Shown here piece by piece: positions 34,183 to 45,982 of a stretch of 64,000 nt of DNA; the stretch's first letter is position 1; every line of letters starts with the position of its first letter. The notes below the pieces were generated by a model. The model saw only the letters and a list, made by a program, of their open reading frames with translations. It searched no databases and had not been told where the DNA came from. The stretch lies in the NCBI RefSeq assembly GCF_937616625.2, contig NC_065571.1, positions 55,103,651 through 55,167,650 of the forward strand. The letters are read 5' to 3'. The DNA comes from Mercurialis annua (taxonomy: Eukaryota; Streptophyta; Magnoliopsida; Malpighiales; Euphorbiaceae). Both the position numbers and the translations under genes were made by a program.

Positions 34183-34961
34183 TTATTTTTTTATACTAAA
34201 TAATTTATGTAAACTATTTAATTAATTTTATTATAGATAATTTATATAAATCTTTTTTTATTAATTAAATTCAAATTTGAAAAATTTTATATTGGAAAAT
34301 TATTTTGTTGTAAAATAAGTATTTTGTTTAGTGGTCTAGCTATAATCAGAGTGTCTTTTACCCAATAATATTACTTTTTACGCACTTTATTTTAAGATAT
34401 TTTAGTTGTTATAATTGCTGAAAAATTATCTTTATATAAGAAACTTCGAGATTGAAATAATAGTGTGGACATGTTAAGTAATTGTTTTTTATAAACATGT
34501 CAAGTAATTTTGTTGGTGTCACTTTATGCTTTTACTACTTCCGTTAGTTTTGTGGTTAACTTAGAATATGAATTAGGTGAGAGTTTACACAATAATAGGA
34601 TTTGATGACTCATATAAAGAGAAGCCAAAACTGACGAACTATGCTTCCTAGTTAGTAGTCTAAATAGACTATAATCCTATTAATTAAAATAATTATTTTT
34701 AGAAATGATAAATACTCGGTATCAATAATTAGAGTTCATAATAAAATGTAATTACAATAATTGATTCAAAATGAGTTTTAAAAAAGTGGAAATTTACAGT
34801 AGTTTAAATAGATTATAATTCTCTTAATTAAATTATATATAAAAAAATATAATTAAAATAAGTGTTTTTAAAAAGATTGAAATTTATGAGAATGCTCTAT
34901 TTGGTGAGAATCAATAAATTTTTTTTAAATATATATTAAACACTATGAAGTATAAATATTA

Positions 34962-35211
34962 CTCCCTCCGTCCCACTTTAGAAGTCCCATTTGACTTTAC
35001 ACACAGATTAAGAAAACATTAATTATTCTTGTCTTTTCATGTTTTGCCCCTATTAATGATAGTGGAATTTTCCATAGAGCTCCTCTGAAATAACTAAAAT
35101 AAGGGCAAAATAGGGTATTCAGTAGAAAAACATCCTAAAAATAGTAATGGGACTTTTTAAATGGGACATCCCAAAATGGAATATGGGACTTCTTAAACGG
35201 GACGGAGGGAG
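34962..35211. mobile_element. Stowaway MITE (Tc1/mariner)
   Basis: The 250-bp element has the classical Stowaway ends CTCCCTCCGTCCCACTTTA and ...GACGGAGGGAG, flanked by the TA duplication (34960-34961 and 35212-35213). Inner arms include AAGTCCCAT and ATGGGACTT. It has no coding capacity. Confidence 0.95.
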
Positions 35212-36753
35212 TAGAAGTTAATATAGATTAAAACACTGTAATGTGTAGAGATTAGAAGTTAATAAAGATTATAACACTCATTAAATAAATATAATTTAAA
35301 TAAATGATTTAAAAAAGGTGGGAACTGATGAGAATGCTTTATTTGGTAAAAATTAATGAGAAAATTCTATTTGTTGAGAATCAATGTGAGGCCTCCGTTG
35401 GTCCTCTCAATTAAAAAAACATTGATTTAATTTTATATGAACTCATAAAATTAAAATTTCTTAAATTTTTATTATGTTTGATTATGACTTAAATTAATTT
35501 CAATGATTATTTATAATATTAAAATGTAGTGTTCATGTTTTTTCTTATAAATTTTATGAATACACGTTACCATCTAAATCTACTTGTAGGGTAACACTTA
35601 AAGTTATTTTAATTTATTATCATCAGTTTGAACATTTCAATAAATTTACTTATAAAACAAATTTAGTCACTGTCTTTTTAATGAAAAATATAATGGATAT
35701 TTATCATATTATTTGGCCATATAAAAGTAATTCAAAGCTCTAGATAACTCACATCATGGTTCTAATATAACTTATTAAATAAAATTATTCTATTATGGAG
35801 AAAAAATAAAATTGTAAACAATCGTATAAAATTATAGAAACCAATGACAGTCATCATGAAAACTATTGTTTTATAACCATTTCAATTTTGAAGAACTGTG
35901 TAATTATACTAAATGCCAATTTAATGCCAATTAAGACAACAAATTTAAATTACATAATACTTTATATGGAATGTCATTTTAAAGGTTTTCTGAATGATTA
36001 ATATAAAATTAACAAATACACTATATTTGAGATTTGTAATAAAAAAATAGGGTATTTGAGATTTGTAAAGAAAAATGGGGAAATTGAAAAGTAAGTTTTG
36101 CCTTTTACCTTCTTCCCTGAATCATTATGATATTCTAACTACACACTTCAGAGGCATAGTTTCTCGTTCGGCTGTAATAGCTATAAATTATAATAGCTTA
36201 TTTGTTTGAATGTCCTGTTAGAAATCTAACACTATAATTTGCAATACCACCCCATGAATTAATGGAAGCATTAATGCCTGCACAAAAAATCAATAAAGAT
36301 CATTTAATATTTGTACAAAGTTTTTAGAAATTAGCTACAGATGAAAAGAAAAGCTAATAAAAAAGCATAAAAACAATTAGGTAAATTGGCAAGTCTATAT
36401 ATATATAATGGTAAGTTTATATTCTATTAGAACTCAATAACTGCTCTGAAGATAAAATTTGTGTGTCTATATGACTATTATTGGTTAGATAAAACTTATC
36501 AATTGAGGAAATAAATTATAATTTTTTAATTAAAATCTTAATAAAAAAACAATATTAAAATAGGTGGTTTAAAATAAATGGGAACTAATGAGAAGACTCC
36601 TTTGGTCTTCTCAATTATATAAGTATAAATATATGTTTAAATCAATTAAAGTAAAATAGGTAGTTTAAAAAAGTTGGAGACTACCACAATGCTCTATTTG
36701 GTGAGAATGAATGAGAGGGCTCCGTTGGTCCTCTCAATTATATAATATATAGA

Positions 36754-37176
36754 TTATAACTATACTCACATCTTAATCTTACACAATGGAAAGGAAACAC
36801 TCAACTTTACATTCAAAATTATGACAAAACACTATTTATGTACATATTCAGATCAATCATACAGCAATTTGGTTTCATGACAGCGAAACTGATCAGTAAT
36901 TCTATGACATTAGCATGAATTCCGATCTTTTCAGTTATGATCTCTGTAATTTGGTCACGGAGCAGTCGGACCACTTTTCAGTAAGCCATGCCAATTAACT
37001 TTAGTCATCAAGAAGATTGATAAACAATTAGTCTGCTCAATCATCAGCGCGTGTTCTAGGATTCACAACGACTATTTCAATCAAAATCAACCAGCACGGT
37101 AGTTAGTTCTTTGAGCTTCAACAATCTGTGTCAGGTTTATTTCAAACGCCATCACACGAAGCATTTCTATAAGTTC
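36754..37176. other. 3' flank of GT47 copy 2
   Basis: This stretch probably contains the 3' untranslated region of the minus-strand GT47 gene. I see no other gene. Confidence 0.45.
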
Positions 37177-39681
37177 TTACATTTTCATCTGAAAGATTCT
37201 GTTGTGCCAAACTGAATGAAGGATCATATGGAAGAGATCGTACTTCACAGGATTTTTGTGCCAAAGAAAATGTTGTTGTACCATCTTAACCATAAACTGC
37301 ATAGCACGGTACTTCTCTTCCGGGATCGACAGAAGAATGTTCCTCAAGTTTGGAACATCTTTCTCTTGGACAAACACGGCAAACGCATCCCAGTTCAATA
37401 CCTCAAAAAATGGAGGGACATAATTATCCGATATGATGACAGGTACACACTCGTAGAATATGGATTCAACTATGCGAGGAGTGTGAACTTCGTAACCCCT
37501 AGCGCATACACAATACTTGCTACTCTTCATGTACTCCCTGTAGAGTCTTTTCCCTTCAATATCACGTGGCATTGGACCGAAAATTTTCATGTCAGATTCT
37601 TTATTCTCCCAAAACTGTACCAGGATGGGTCGCAGATAACCGTGCATGCCTCCGGCAAAAAAGGCCAGCATAGATCTTTCGGAAGGAGGTTTTCCGCCAA
37701 CGTCTTTTATTGGGTTCTCAGCGGAACGTATATATGTAACTGGAAGAGTTGTATCTTTTCCTATTTTGAAGCCTTTAGCAACATTGGCATTACAAAGAAC
37801 TCTGATGCAGTTCTTCATATGCTGCCTAGTGATACGTGATGCCTGAAATCCCAAATGACATCAAATGAGCCACTATAAAGAATAGGTTAATTTAGCGGGT
37901 TAAATATTTTTGCAGTTACTGAACCATAGGCCTTTTATACTAACGTTTCATTTGTTACATTTTAGTAACCTAACAATCATTTTTACAACAACAAGAGGTT
38001 ACACTTACAATATCATTTCAAACTAATTTTTATCTTTGTGAAAGACTGAAAATAGTATAGTTACTAGTTACCAAATTGATAATTAAATAAAAAAAGTTAT
38101 GATATATCGTGTGGTTAACCACACCATTTTCTAATTATAAAAAAAACACCATTTTCTGTCTCTCACATAGACAAAAATAGGCCTAAAATAATCCAATAAC
38201 CTTCCATTGCAAAAATGATGTAAGTAACCGCTATGTAAAAGGCTTACAGTTCAGTAAGCGCAAAAATATTTAACTCTTAACTAAGCATAACAACAGGCAC
38301 ACATGTCAGATAACAGATCAATTCATCAGAATAGGAGATCAAATTGCATAAAATTGGTGTGCGTACCCAGTCATGACAGCCAACGAGAAAATGATCTGCT
38401 CCTCCAGTTCTGTTCCAGAAACTATACTTTTGTGCAACTAAATCGACGTAGTTCTTCAAATATCCTTCAAGGTCCTTCTGACTCTGATGTTTCTGTCCAA
38501 ATAGAAAGGTCCTTAACATTTGCGGACTAAATGGCAAGAAAAATAAATGAGCTTTTCTAGGGTCCTTCACTACAAACTTTTTACTTCCCTCTATATGCTT
38601 CAAAAACCACCCCTCTGATGCATATATTCCCCTCATCTTAGATTGATGAAATATCGGCTTTTCACCTTCCTTATATACGTAAACTTTCAGCAAGCGTTCC
38701 ATCAACTCATAACTCCTGCAAAGTTCAGAAAAAACCCTTAGCTTAATATAAGAGAATTAGAATTAGTGAACACCTGAAGAAAGTTACCTTTTAAACATGG
38801 AAATGTTTCGAAAAGCAGAAGCATGAAGTCCTGTGGAACTTCTTACAATAGGAGCATTCTCTATCTTCAATTTTGCCAACAGAAGTTCACGATCACGCGC
38901 TGAAGACCGTTGCAGCCTCTGTCACGAGTGAAAGTTCTATCAAACATCACAAAATAACCCATTTGTCACTCAACAAACAGAACTTTCACTATGTTTCATA
39001 ATCATAAACAAGTCTTACCACATAATGAGATGAAACAAAACTTTGAAGCAACAGATCATTCATCTGAGATATTGAAGTTGGTTGTGTCGCCTTAATTAAA
39101 GCCGAAATACCATCCCTCGAATAATTATTTAACGCAACAGAGACATTAATTTTGAGCTGTAATTCTGCTACTCTTGTTACATCAAATGTAAAACCCGTGT
39201 CAGCTTTCATATTTTCAAATTTCTCAGCCTGCTCCAACTCCAAGTTACCATGTCTAATATCTCCAGCACTTACTCGAACAGGACTATCATACACACTCGC
39301 ATCATTTTCCGACATCAAACTCTTGTCAAGAGCTACAACTGTGAGCTCAGTGTGTCGACTCTCATTTGATGAGAAATTGTAGTTCATATCTCTGTCTACC
39401 CCAACATTCTCATCTCCAACTTCGTCCAGGTCGGAAAAATTCGTGTTATCGACCGGCCGTGGTCTTAATTTATTCGATAAACTAGCATTACTGGTCAGCA
39501 AAATTACAGAACCCTCATCAGCTTGTGATGATACCGACCATTTTTTCCGATAAGGAAGTGAAAAACACTGAAATACGGCGGCGATTACAATTGCCAAGGT
39601 GATGATCATCAACAAACGCCGCCGCATTTTAACACCACATAATCTACCCCGGAAAATATCAATTATTTCTATATCGTACAC
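37177..39681 (-). CDS. exostosin-like GT47 glycosyltransferase (copy 2)
   Basis: Exons in transcript order are 39681-39019 (663 bp), 38918-38788 (131), 38715-38367 (349) and 37842-37177 (666), in phase and encoding 602 residues. The second and third exons have exactly the same lengths as in copy 1, and the intron positions match. The layout is a short N-terminal tail, one membrane anchor (about residues 23-43, RLLMIITLAIVIAAVFQCF), a variable stem, and the exostosin/GT47 domain (MERLLKVYVYKEGEKPIFH, ASEGWFLKHIEG, DPRKAHLFFLPFS, WNRTGGADHFLVGCHDW, VCARGYEVHTPRIVESIFYE, CVPVIISDNYVPPF). A Golgi glycan transferase is predicted, with unknown sugar donor. The stem is shorter than in copy 1. The first ATG is used; an internal Met before RRRLL is an alternative. 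The third intron contains a MITE (37897-38276). Confidence 0.94.
37897..38276. mobile_element. MITE in the third intron of GT47 copy 2
   Basis: GGGTTAAATATTTTTGCAGT with TACTGAACC on the left is matched by the inverted AGTAAGCGCAAAAATATTTA on the right. Imperfect 10-bp flanks TTAATTTAGC and TTAACTAAGC (8 of 10 identical) look like an aged target duplication, which would fit a Mutator-like origin. Confidence 0.68.
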
Positions 39682-40032
39682 AAATTAGAAAAAAATGCTA
39701 AATTATCAATCATTCAAGCAAAATAATGGACTAAAAAGCAAATTTAAGATTTGGCAAGGATTGATTAGAAATTAAGTGACTGATTTTAGGCAAAATTGAT
39801 CTTGATAAAGGTAATACTAATACCTGAGGTTGGGATCAGTTTCCATGGCCGCTCCTCACTCAGTTTTGCTACTCTCTCACTCAGTATTGTTATTTGTCCT
39901 CGTTTTGTCATTTTATTACATATAAGCCACTAATGTTGATTCTCAGAACGGCGCCGTTTTAGAGTCCGAGAATAAAAAACGATATTGCCTTATTACACAC
40001 AGTGAGTTAGGCTATACTTGATTTCAGTTACT
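39682..40032. promoter_or_regulatory. compact divergent promoter, GT47 copy 2 / CAF1
   Basis: Only 351 bp separate the start codons of the minus-strand GT47 gene and plus-strand CAF1. The stretch must hold both promoters and both leaders unless they overlap. The CAF1 side contains the GC-rich palindrome-like ACGGCGCCGT (39949-39958) and no clear TATA box. The GT47 side has a CT-rich pyrimidine patch. Confidence 0.6.
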
Positions 40033-42791
40033 ATGGCGCTAAAATTATTTCCAATTCAATTCCCAGTCTTTTCACCGCCACTACTAAACCCTAATGCATA
40101 CCCTAACCTACTATCCCAACCTCACCACCGCTTCCCTTACGAGATCAACTTCTCACGGTGGAACAACGCCAACGCCAGAGAATTCAACGACCGCCGCCGC
40201 ACACAGAAAGAAATTGAAGACGATATCCGCCGTAATCGCCGCTTCAATGCCGCCACTAATTTAATCGAAAAGTACAAGTCCGACACAGGAAACTTAACAA
40301 ACGACGACGTTCCTCAAATCAAATCCGTGGGCACACCATCTTCTCCTTCAGCTTCGTCAATCCCGGGTAAAAAATCTAAATATTCCAAACCCGAAACCCG
40401 CACCGCCACCCACCACCCGGCATTTCGACCGCTCTCCAAAACTAAAAAAATTCCCAAACTGACACGTCATGATGCGCAGCCAATTGATAGAAATGCTGAC
40501 GTCAAACTCAGTGAAGACGGCCTCTCGTTCGTCGTTGACGGCGCTCCGTTTGAGTTCAAATATAGCTACACAGAGACTCCGAAAATCAAGCCGGTTAAAT
40601 TACGGGAGGCTCCGTTTTCGCCGTTCGGACCCACCACGATGGGCAGGCCGTGGACCGGGAGGGCCCCGCTTCCACCTAGCAAAAAAAAGTTGAGAGAGTT
40701 CGACTCGTTTAAGCTGCCCCCGCCGGATAAGAAAGGGGTTAAACCAGTTCAGAAACCCGGACCGTTTCTTCCTGGGTCGGGTCCTAGGTATGTGTATACC
40801 CGAGAGGAGATATTAGGTGAGCCCTTGACTAAGGAGGAGATTAGAGAGCTAATTGAAGGGTGCTTGCGTACAAGACGCCAATTAAATATGGGTATATATA
40901 TGCTGTTCATTATTCTTTTTTAAGGTTTAGAGGTAGCACGGACACGGGGAGACATGACACTTAATAGCGGACAGGGCAAAATGGTGTTATTTTAAGGTTT
41001 CCTATGTAACATGTGAAGTTTCGAGTCCGAAACTTCAAGTGTCCAACATTTCCAGAACAGGAAACGTTGATAGAATGAAGTGTCCGTGCTAGCTAGGGAT
41101 AAGTACTTCAATTCTCATTTTTTAGGTTTTCAATTTTTAAAATCTGGTTGCAGGTAGAGATGGATTGACACATAACATGTTGGATAATATACATGCGCTT
41201 TGGAAGCGAAGAAGAGTGTGTAAAATTAAATGTATAGGAGTATGTACAGTTGATATGGACAATGTATGCCAACAATTAGAGGTGTGTTTAGTTAATTATA
41301 TTTTTGCTTTGTTTGATTTAATTGACAATTACTTGTGCAATTTATGTGTTTGACATTGTGGTTTACGGACATGGTAGGAAAGAACTGGGGGAAAGGTCAT
41401 TTACAGGAAATCGGGAGTGGTGTTTCTTTTTCGAGGTAGAAATTATAATCATAGAACTCGTCCTCGATTTCCTCTTATGTTGTGGAAACCCATTACACCG
41501 GTGTATCCAAGGTTGATTAAGCGTGTTCCTGAGGGTTTGACATTGGAAGAAGCCAGTGAAATGCGTAAGAAGGGCAGGAATCTGATGCCAATATGCAGAT
41601 TAGGTAAAGTGAAAATACAAATTATCGGAACAGAAATTGTGGATTTGATTGTGTATGTGAGTACACTTATTTCAGTGTGATGTTATGTTTCGCAGCAAAA
41701 AATGGCGTGCATTGTGATCTAGTAGATCAGGTCCGAGAGGCTTTTGAAGAATGTGAATTGATCAGAGTAGACTGTGGAAGGGTTAAAGGAAGTGACTACA
41801 GAAGAATTGGTGCTAAACTAAAGGTCTGTTAATTTATTCATTGGTTGGTTCACATTGAACTTATAATACAAAGTTATTCCTGATTCTGATAATTAGCACC
41901 TGACTCTTTTAATTGCAGGAGCTTGTCCCATGTGTTCTAATTTCATTTGAACACGAGCATATACTTATGTGGAGAGGAAGGAACTGGCAACCGGCTTTAA
42001 ATAAACCAGTAAACGATAGCGAGGAATTCGAGGGATTGGAAATTGATATTGCTACTTATGATGCACCGGTTATGGAAGACCAAATCATTGATATGATCTC
42101 ACACAAAGATGTTCTCGGTGAGCCAAATTTGAGCTCAACTCCTTTGGAATCTGATGAGCAAGCCGGGGATATATCCACATTGCAAATAGATGGAAGTAAT
42201 TCAATGATTGAAGTTGTAGGCGATTCTGATGCCAATGAGCCTGAAGTTATCAGCATTACAGTTGGTAGTGAAGCAGAGTCAAATGAAATGCCCGTTGCTA
42301 TGTCAGTGTCTTCGGATACCATGCCAGAAAATGTTGGGACCAGCGAGGAGCTCGATTATGCTTCAGAAGGCTCCAACAAGGTTAACGAACAAGCAAAATT
42401 GAGCGTCTATTTTACTGACGGAGTTTTACGATTGTGGAAAGAAGCCGTTGAGAGTGGGAACGCAGTTGTCTTGGTTGATGCAAATTTGGATGATGATATT
42501 GTTTATCAAAGAGCAGTAGAATTTGCTAAATCTGCTCCGCCTGGTCCGGTTTTTATGCATCCAACCAGAAAGGTATTTGTTAAAAAGTCTGAGAAGCAAG
42601 AAACCAAAAATGTAGAAGATAAAGATTTTCTAGACCTAAAGGATTCAGAAACTACTGTTTTACAGACGAGAGGAAGTGAGAGAAGTTCTAGACCTCCAAA
42701 AAAGAAAAAGTCCAGACAACATAATCTGGATTCTGCTCCGCTGGGAAGTTTAGGAGTGGATGAACTTGCTAAACTACTAGCATGCCGCTAA
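40033..42791 (+). CDS. CAF1: CRS2-associated factor 1, chloroplast group II intron splicing factor
   Basis: Exons are 40033-40891, 41154-41281, 41378-41603, 41696-41823 and 41919-42791, in phase and encoding 737 residues. I start at the ATG giving [10 protein letters not shown], which matches the family better than the in-frame ATG 15 bp upstream. The N-terminus looks like a chloroplast transit peptide. Two CRM RNA-binding domains follow, at about residues 258-355 ([48 protein letters not shown]) and 380-475 ([35 protein letters not shown]). CAF1 binds CRS2 (peptidyl-tRNA hydrolase-like) and promotes splicing of subsets of plastid group II introns. The C-terminal end [11 protein letters not shown] and the [16 protein letters not shown] block fit CAF1 better than CAF2. 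The first intron carries a repeat shared with STP14. Confidence 0.95.
40933..41093 (+). mobile_element. short repeat with GTAGCACGGAC termini, CAF1 intron 1
   Basis: It begins GTAGCACGGACACGGGGAGA and ends ...GAAGTGTCCGTGCTAGC, so the termini are inverted copies. The middle includes GGTGTTATTTTAAGG and GAAGTTTCGAGTCCGAAACTT. A related copy lies in the first intron of STP14 in the same orientation. The superfamily is unassigned and no clean target duplication was found. Confidence 0.72.
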
Positions 42792-43517
42792 CTGTTTTTT
42801 ATTTTTTCAATGTATGTAATATAATGTATCTTTTTTAAGTCATCGGTCGGTTCGATAACAACTGTGCACCCCAGAACTGGTGAGTCCCATATAGGAGTAT
42901 AAACGAGCTGAGTTTCAATTATGCCAAGTTTCAGTTTGAGCATATTTTACGAGTTTGAGCTTGACTGGACTTAAATTTTCAAGCTCAAGCTTGAACTCGA
43001 ACCATATCCGAGCTATTTGAGCTCGGCTCAAGTTTAATAAATAATAGAAATAATTATCGAAAAATTGTCATATTTGATACATTTAAAGCCTGTTTAGGCT
43101 CGTTGACATATGTGAGCTGTTTTAATAGATACTTAAGCTAGATTTGAGACGCTATTCGAGCAGATCGAGCTCGACTCAAATTTTCAAGTCGATCTTGAAT
43201 AACTCTGGAGTAGGCTAACTTGTGTATATTTCTAGTAATATACACATATGAAAACTGAACCAAAATGAAAGAAAAAATCAATTCGATTTTGGTTTTTAAT
43301 ATTCAAACTGGATCAAATTGAATATACATAGAAACGGAATCGGGTTGATAAATTGGTCTGATGGAGTTTATGCACTCCCTTGGGTGTCTGTTTTTTAGGC
43401 TGTTCATATAGCCAAACATAAATATGACTAAATTTCTAAAAATGTTTGAGCAGAAATATGCAGAATTTGTATTAAAACACAACAAAAGTTTCGTGTAATT
43501 TTACATTTCAGAAGAAT
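42792..43517. other. convergent intergenic region CAF1 / STP14 with a GAGCTCG-rich repeat
   Basis: Both genes end toward this stretch, so it holds both 3' untranslated regions. About 42900-43215 is a degenerate repeat rich in GAGCTCG, TCAAGCTC and AAATTTTCAAG motifs in both orientations, a pattern common in decayed plant DNA transposons. Clear termini are not visible. Confidence 0.5.
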
Positions 43518-45982
43518 TTAGACATCTGATACAGACTTCTCTTGACCTCCTACTATTTTACTCCAGAACCAGTGACTTTCCCACAGAAGATAAATCTCTT
43601 CGATCGGCACTTGCTTCGTTTCCGGCAAGAGGAAGAACACAAAAGCACTCATAACCAAAATCAAACCGGCAAACAGCAAGAAAATTCCATATCTTAGATG
43701 ACAAAGTGACACAAGAAAACATTGTGCTACCAAAGCAGTGAAGATCATGTTAACACACACCACCATACTCTGCCCGGCTGATCTCGTCTCCAACGGGAAA
43801 ATCTCGCTCGGAACTAGCCACCCGAGCGGACCCCACGACCGTCCGTAAGCCAAAACAAACAAACAAATTATAATCACAAGGAAAACCCCAGTTCCTTTCG
43901 GGATTGGCTTCCCATCTCCAAAATATACTGCCAGTGTCACACCAACTACAACCATAATAACAAACATTTCCGCTCCAGCTTCCAAAAAGAAAGCCCGTCT
44001 GCCGAATTTATCGACCAAACTCATCGAAATAGCCGCACCAACGACAAGCGCCGCGTTGGTGATCACAGCGGAATACAACGACGCGCCCGTGCTAAAACCA
44101 AGACTCTGAAAAATGACAGGAGCATAGAACAGAATAGAATTGTTTCCTGTCAGCTGTTGGAATGCAGGAATCCCGAGTGCTCCAATTATCAACTGGGGGC
44201 GATTCTTTCGTTTAAGAAGGTTACGGAACGGATGTTTAATGGCTTTCGACGCGTTACTAGCATCAACAAGATCATCAAACTCAGCATCAACTTGTGAAGT
44301 ACCTCTAACCTTTTCTAATATTTTTCTTCCTTCTTCTAACAAGCCGCGTTCGATGAGACTATTAGGTGTTTCCGGGAGGAATAGACCGCCTACGAACATT
44401 ATAGTAGCCGGTACGGTAGCTAGGCCGAGAGATAATCTCCATCCCCATGGATGAATCTGTTCAGTTCCGTAGTTTATAAAGTTGGCAATTAATATTCCTA
44501 TACATGTTGTCATCTGAAAGAGTTGGTTGATTGCTCCTCTGATTTTTGCAGGTGCCATTTCTGATAGATACAATGGAACTGCCTGTACCATTTTTCAACA
44601 AGAACGTAAATTAATTAGATCAGAGATTAAAAACTCTTATGTATTTGTACTTGGAAAATTGTACATTGTTTAAGAGTTATCACTCTTGAATTTAAGTCAT
44701 ATCTAAAAGACAAAACAAAACAATCATTTGCAAATGGAAAAATCATGGTGGTCGTATTTGTACATATTCAAATCTTCTATTTTGATGTATAAATTTGTGT
44801 TTCTTTCATTTTAGTCTTTAAACTTTAAAATGTATTTCGTTTTTTAGTCACTGAGGTATTAAAAGATAAGAAGTAACTCATGTTTTTACTTAAATTTAAA
44901 TATCATATTAATAAAAAATAATAATTGTGTGTAGCAATAATACACATGTATGGAATTAAAATGACAAATTATATCAGTGAGCCTTAAAATATTTTTGGCC
45001 TTAATCGAAAAATGAATAAAAACACTCATTTAATACATTTTTTAAAAATTTAAAACACTATTAAGAAAGAAATACATGTTCAGACATCGAATAAAAATAT
45101 TCAAAAAAGTTCAGACATATTTATCATTTGCAAATTTTAACTTAATAATTTTGACATAAGTTTAAGGTGATATTAAATAATCCTAATTATTACCTGGTTG
45201 CCAAATCCAATTCCCCCGCCAAGAAAACACCGCCCAACGATGAGCATTGGGATGTTCTTCGCAAAAGCATTGACGAGTGCTCCAATGAAGAAGCTGACCG
45301 CTCCGACGAGAATACTAACTCTCCGGCCTCTAGTTCTGGTGCAATACGATGCCCCAAATGCAGCAAAAAGAGCAGCAAAGTAGAGGGAAGAAGTAAAAAG
45401 TGTAAGAATTTGGTTATCATATTTACAGTAATCTGTTTCATGAAGATGTGCATGCTTTTTCTCATACACAGCAGGAAAAAATTCCTTCAAGAAATCATCC
45501 ATAGAAGTAACTCCACCTGAAAAAAAAAACATAATACTCATCAAAAAACAAGATTTAAGCATGAAAAAAAAAACAATGAATATGGTATAAACGCTCGCTA
45601 AGCAGTATTCTGCTATGGTCGTAGGTTTAATTTTTTTTTCATAAGCATTCTTCCTCCCCGACATCTAGGTAGTACGGAGGATATGGAAAAACAGAACACT
45701 TGGATATATGGCATTAGTGAAACGGTGTTATTTTAAATGTTTTTTTATGTAAAAATGAAATTTCGTATCTGAAACTTTTCGAAACGGAAAAAGTTGTTTG
45801 AACGAAGTGTCCATACTATCTAAAGAAAATAGAATTATACCTGAAACACCAAGATCATAGCCAAACAGTAACCCGCCTGAAGATCCAATAATGCATGCAA
45901 AAATGAAATAAGTAGTTATTTTATACTCATAAAGATGAGCTCTTTTTAGATTTGCTGCGTCTGTAAATCCACCACCTGCCAT
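43518..45982 (-). CDS. STP14: sugar transport protein 14, hexose/H+ symporter
   Basis: Exons in transcript order are 45982-45841, 45516-45194 and 44582-43518, in phase, 509 residues. This is a plasma-membrane MFS proton/monosaccharide symporter with twelve predicted membrane segments. Signatures: [21 protein letters not shown] in the first membrane region (split across the exon 1/2 junction), RGRR before TM3, [43 protein letters not shown] at the central loop, [26 protein letters not shown], and [11 protein letters not shown] near the end. The N-terminal [20 protein letters not shown] and the [16 protein letters not shown] variant (Tyr-Gly-Arg where most STPs have Phe-Ala-Trp) point to the STP14 subgroup, characterised in Arabidopsis as a galactose-preferring transporter. 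Substrate here is inferred. The first intron carries the repeat shared with CAF1. Confidence 0.95.
45669..45820 (+). mobile_element. copy of the GTAGCACGGAC repeat, STP14 intron 1
   Basis: It starts GTAGTACGGAGGATATGGAA and ends ...GAAGTGTCCATACTATC, aligning with the 40933-41093 copy through CGGTGTTATTTTAAATG and ATTTCGTATCTGAAACTTTTC. It is more diverged than the CAF1 copy and lies between exons 2 and 1 of STP14. Confidence 0.68.

Larger units (their letters stand above)
33224..36753 (-). mobile_element. candidate 3.5-kb non-autonomous Helitron (minus strand) carrying nested MITEs
   Basis: On the minus strand a 3' end reads CGCAC-AACT-GTGCG (hairpin), then GGTATACGACTAG, then flanking T, so CTAG occupies 33224-33227. 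A matching 5' end, TCTATATATTATATAATTGA with flanking A, lies at 36753. Segments like the 5' end (TTGAGAGGACCAACGGAG) recur inside near 35390 and 36600. No Rep/helicase sequence is present. A Mutator-type MITE and a Stowaway MITE are inserted within it. The pairing of these two particular ends is inferred. Confidence 0.55.

Noticed and set aside
41165..41680. Small separate open frames inside the CAF1 locus
   Set aside because: They are exons 2 and 3 of CAF1 read into flanking introns; GT and AG boundaries join them in phase.
45173..45664. An independent membrane protein of 163 residues beside STP14
   Set aside because: It is exon 2 of STP14 extended into both introns; the exon boundaries are clear at 45194 and 45516.
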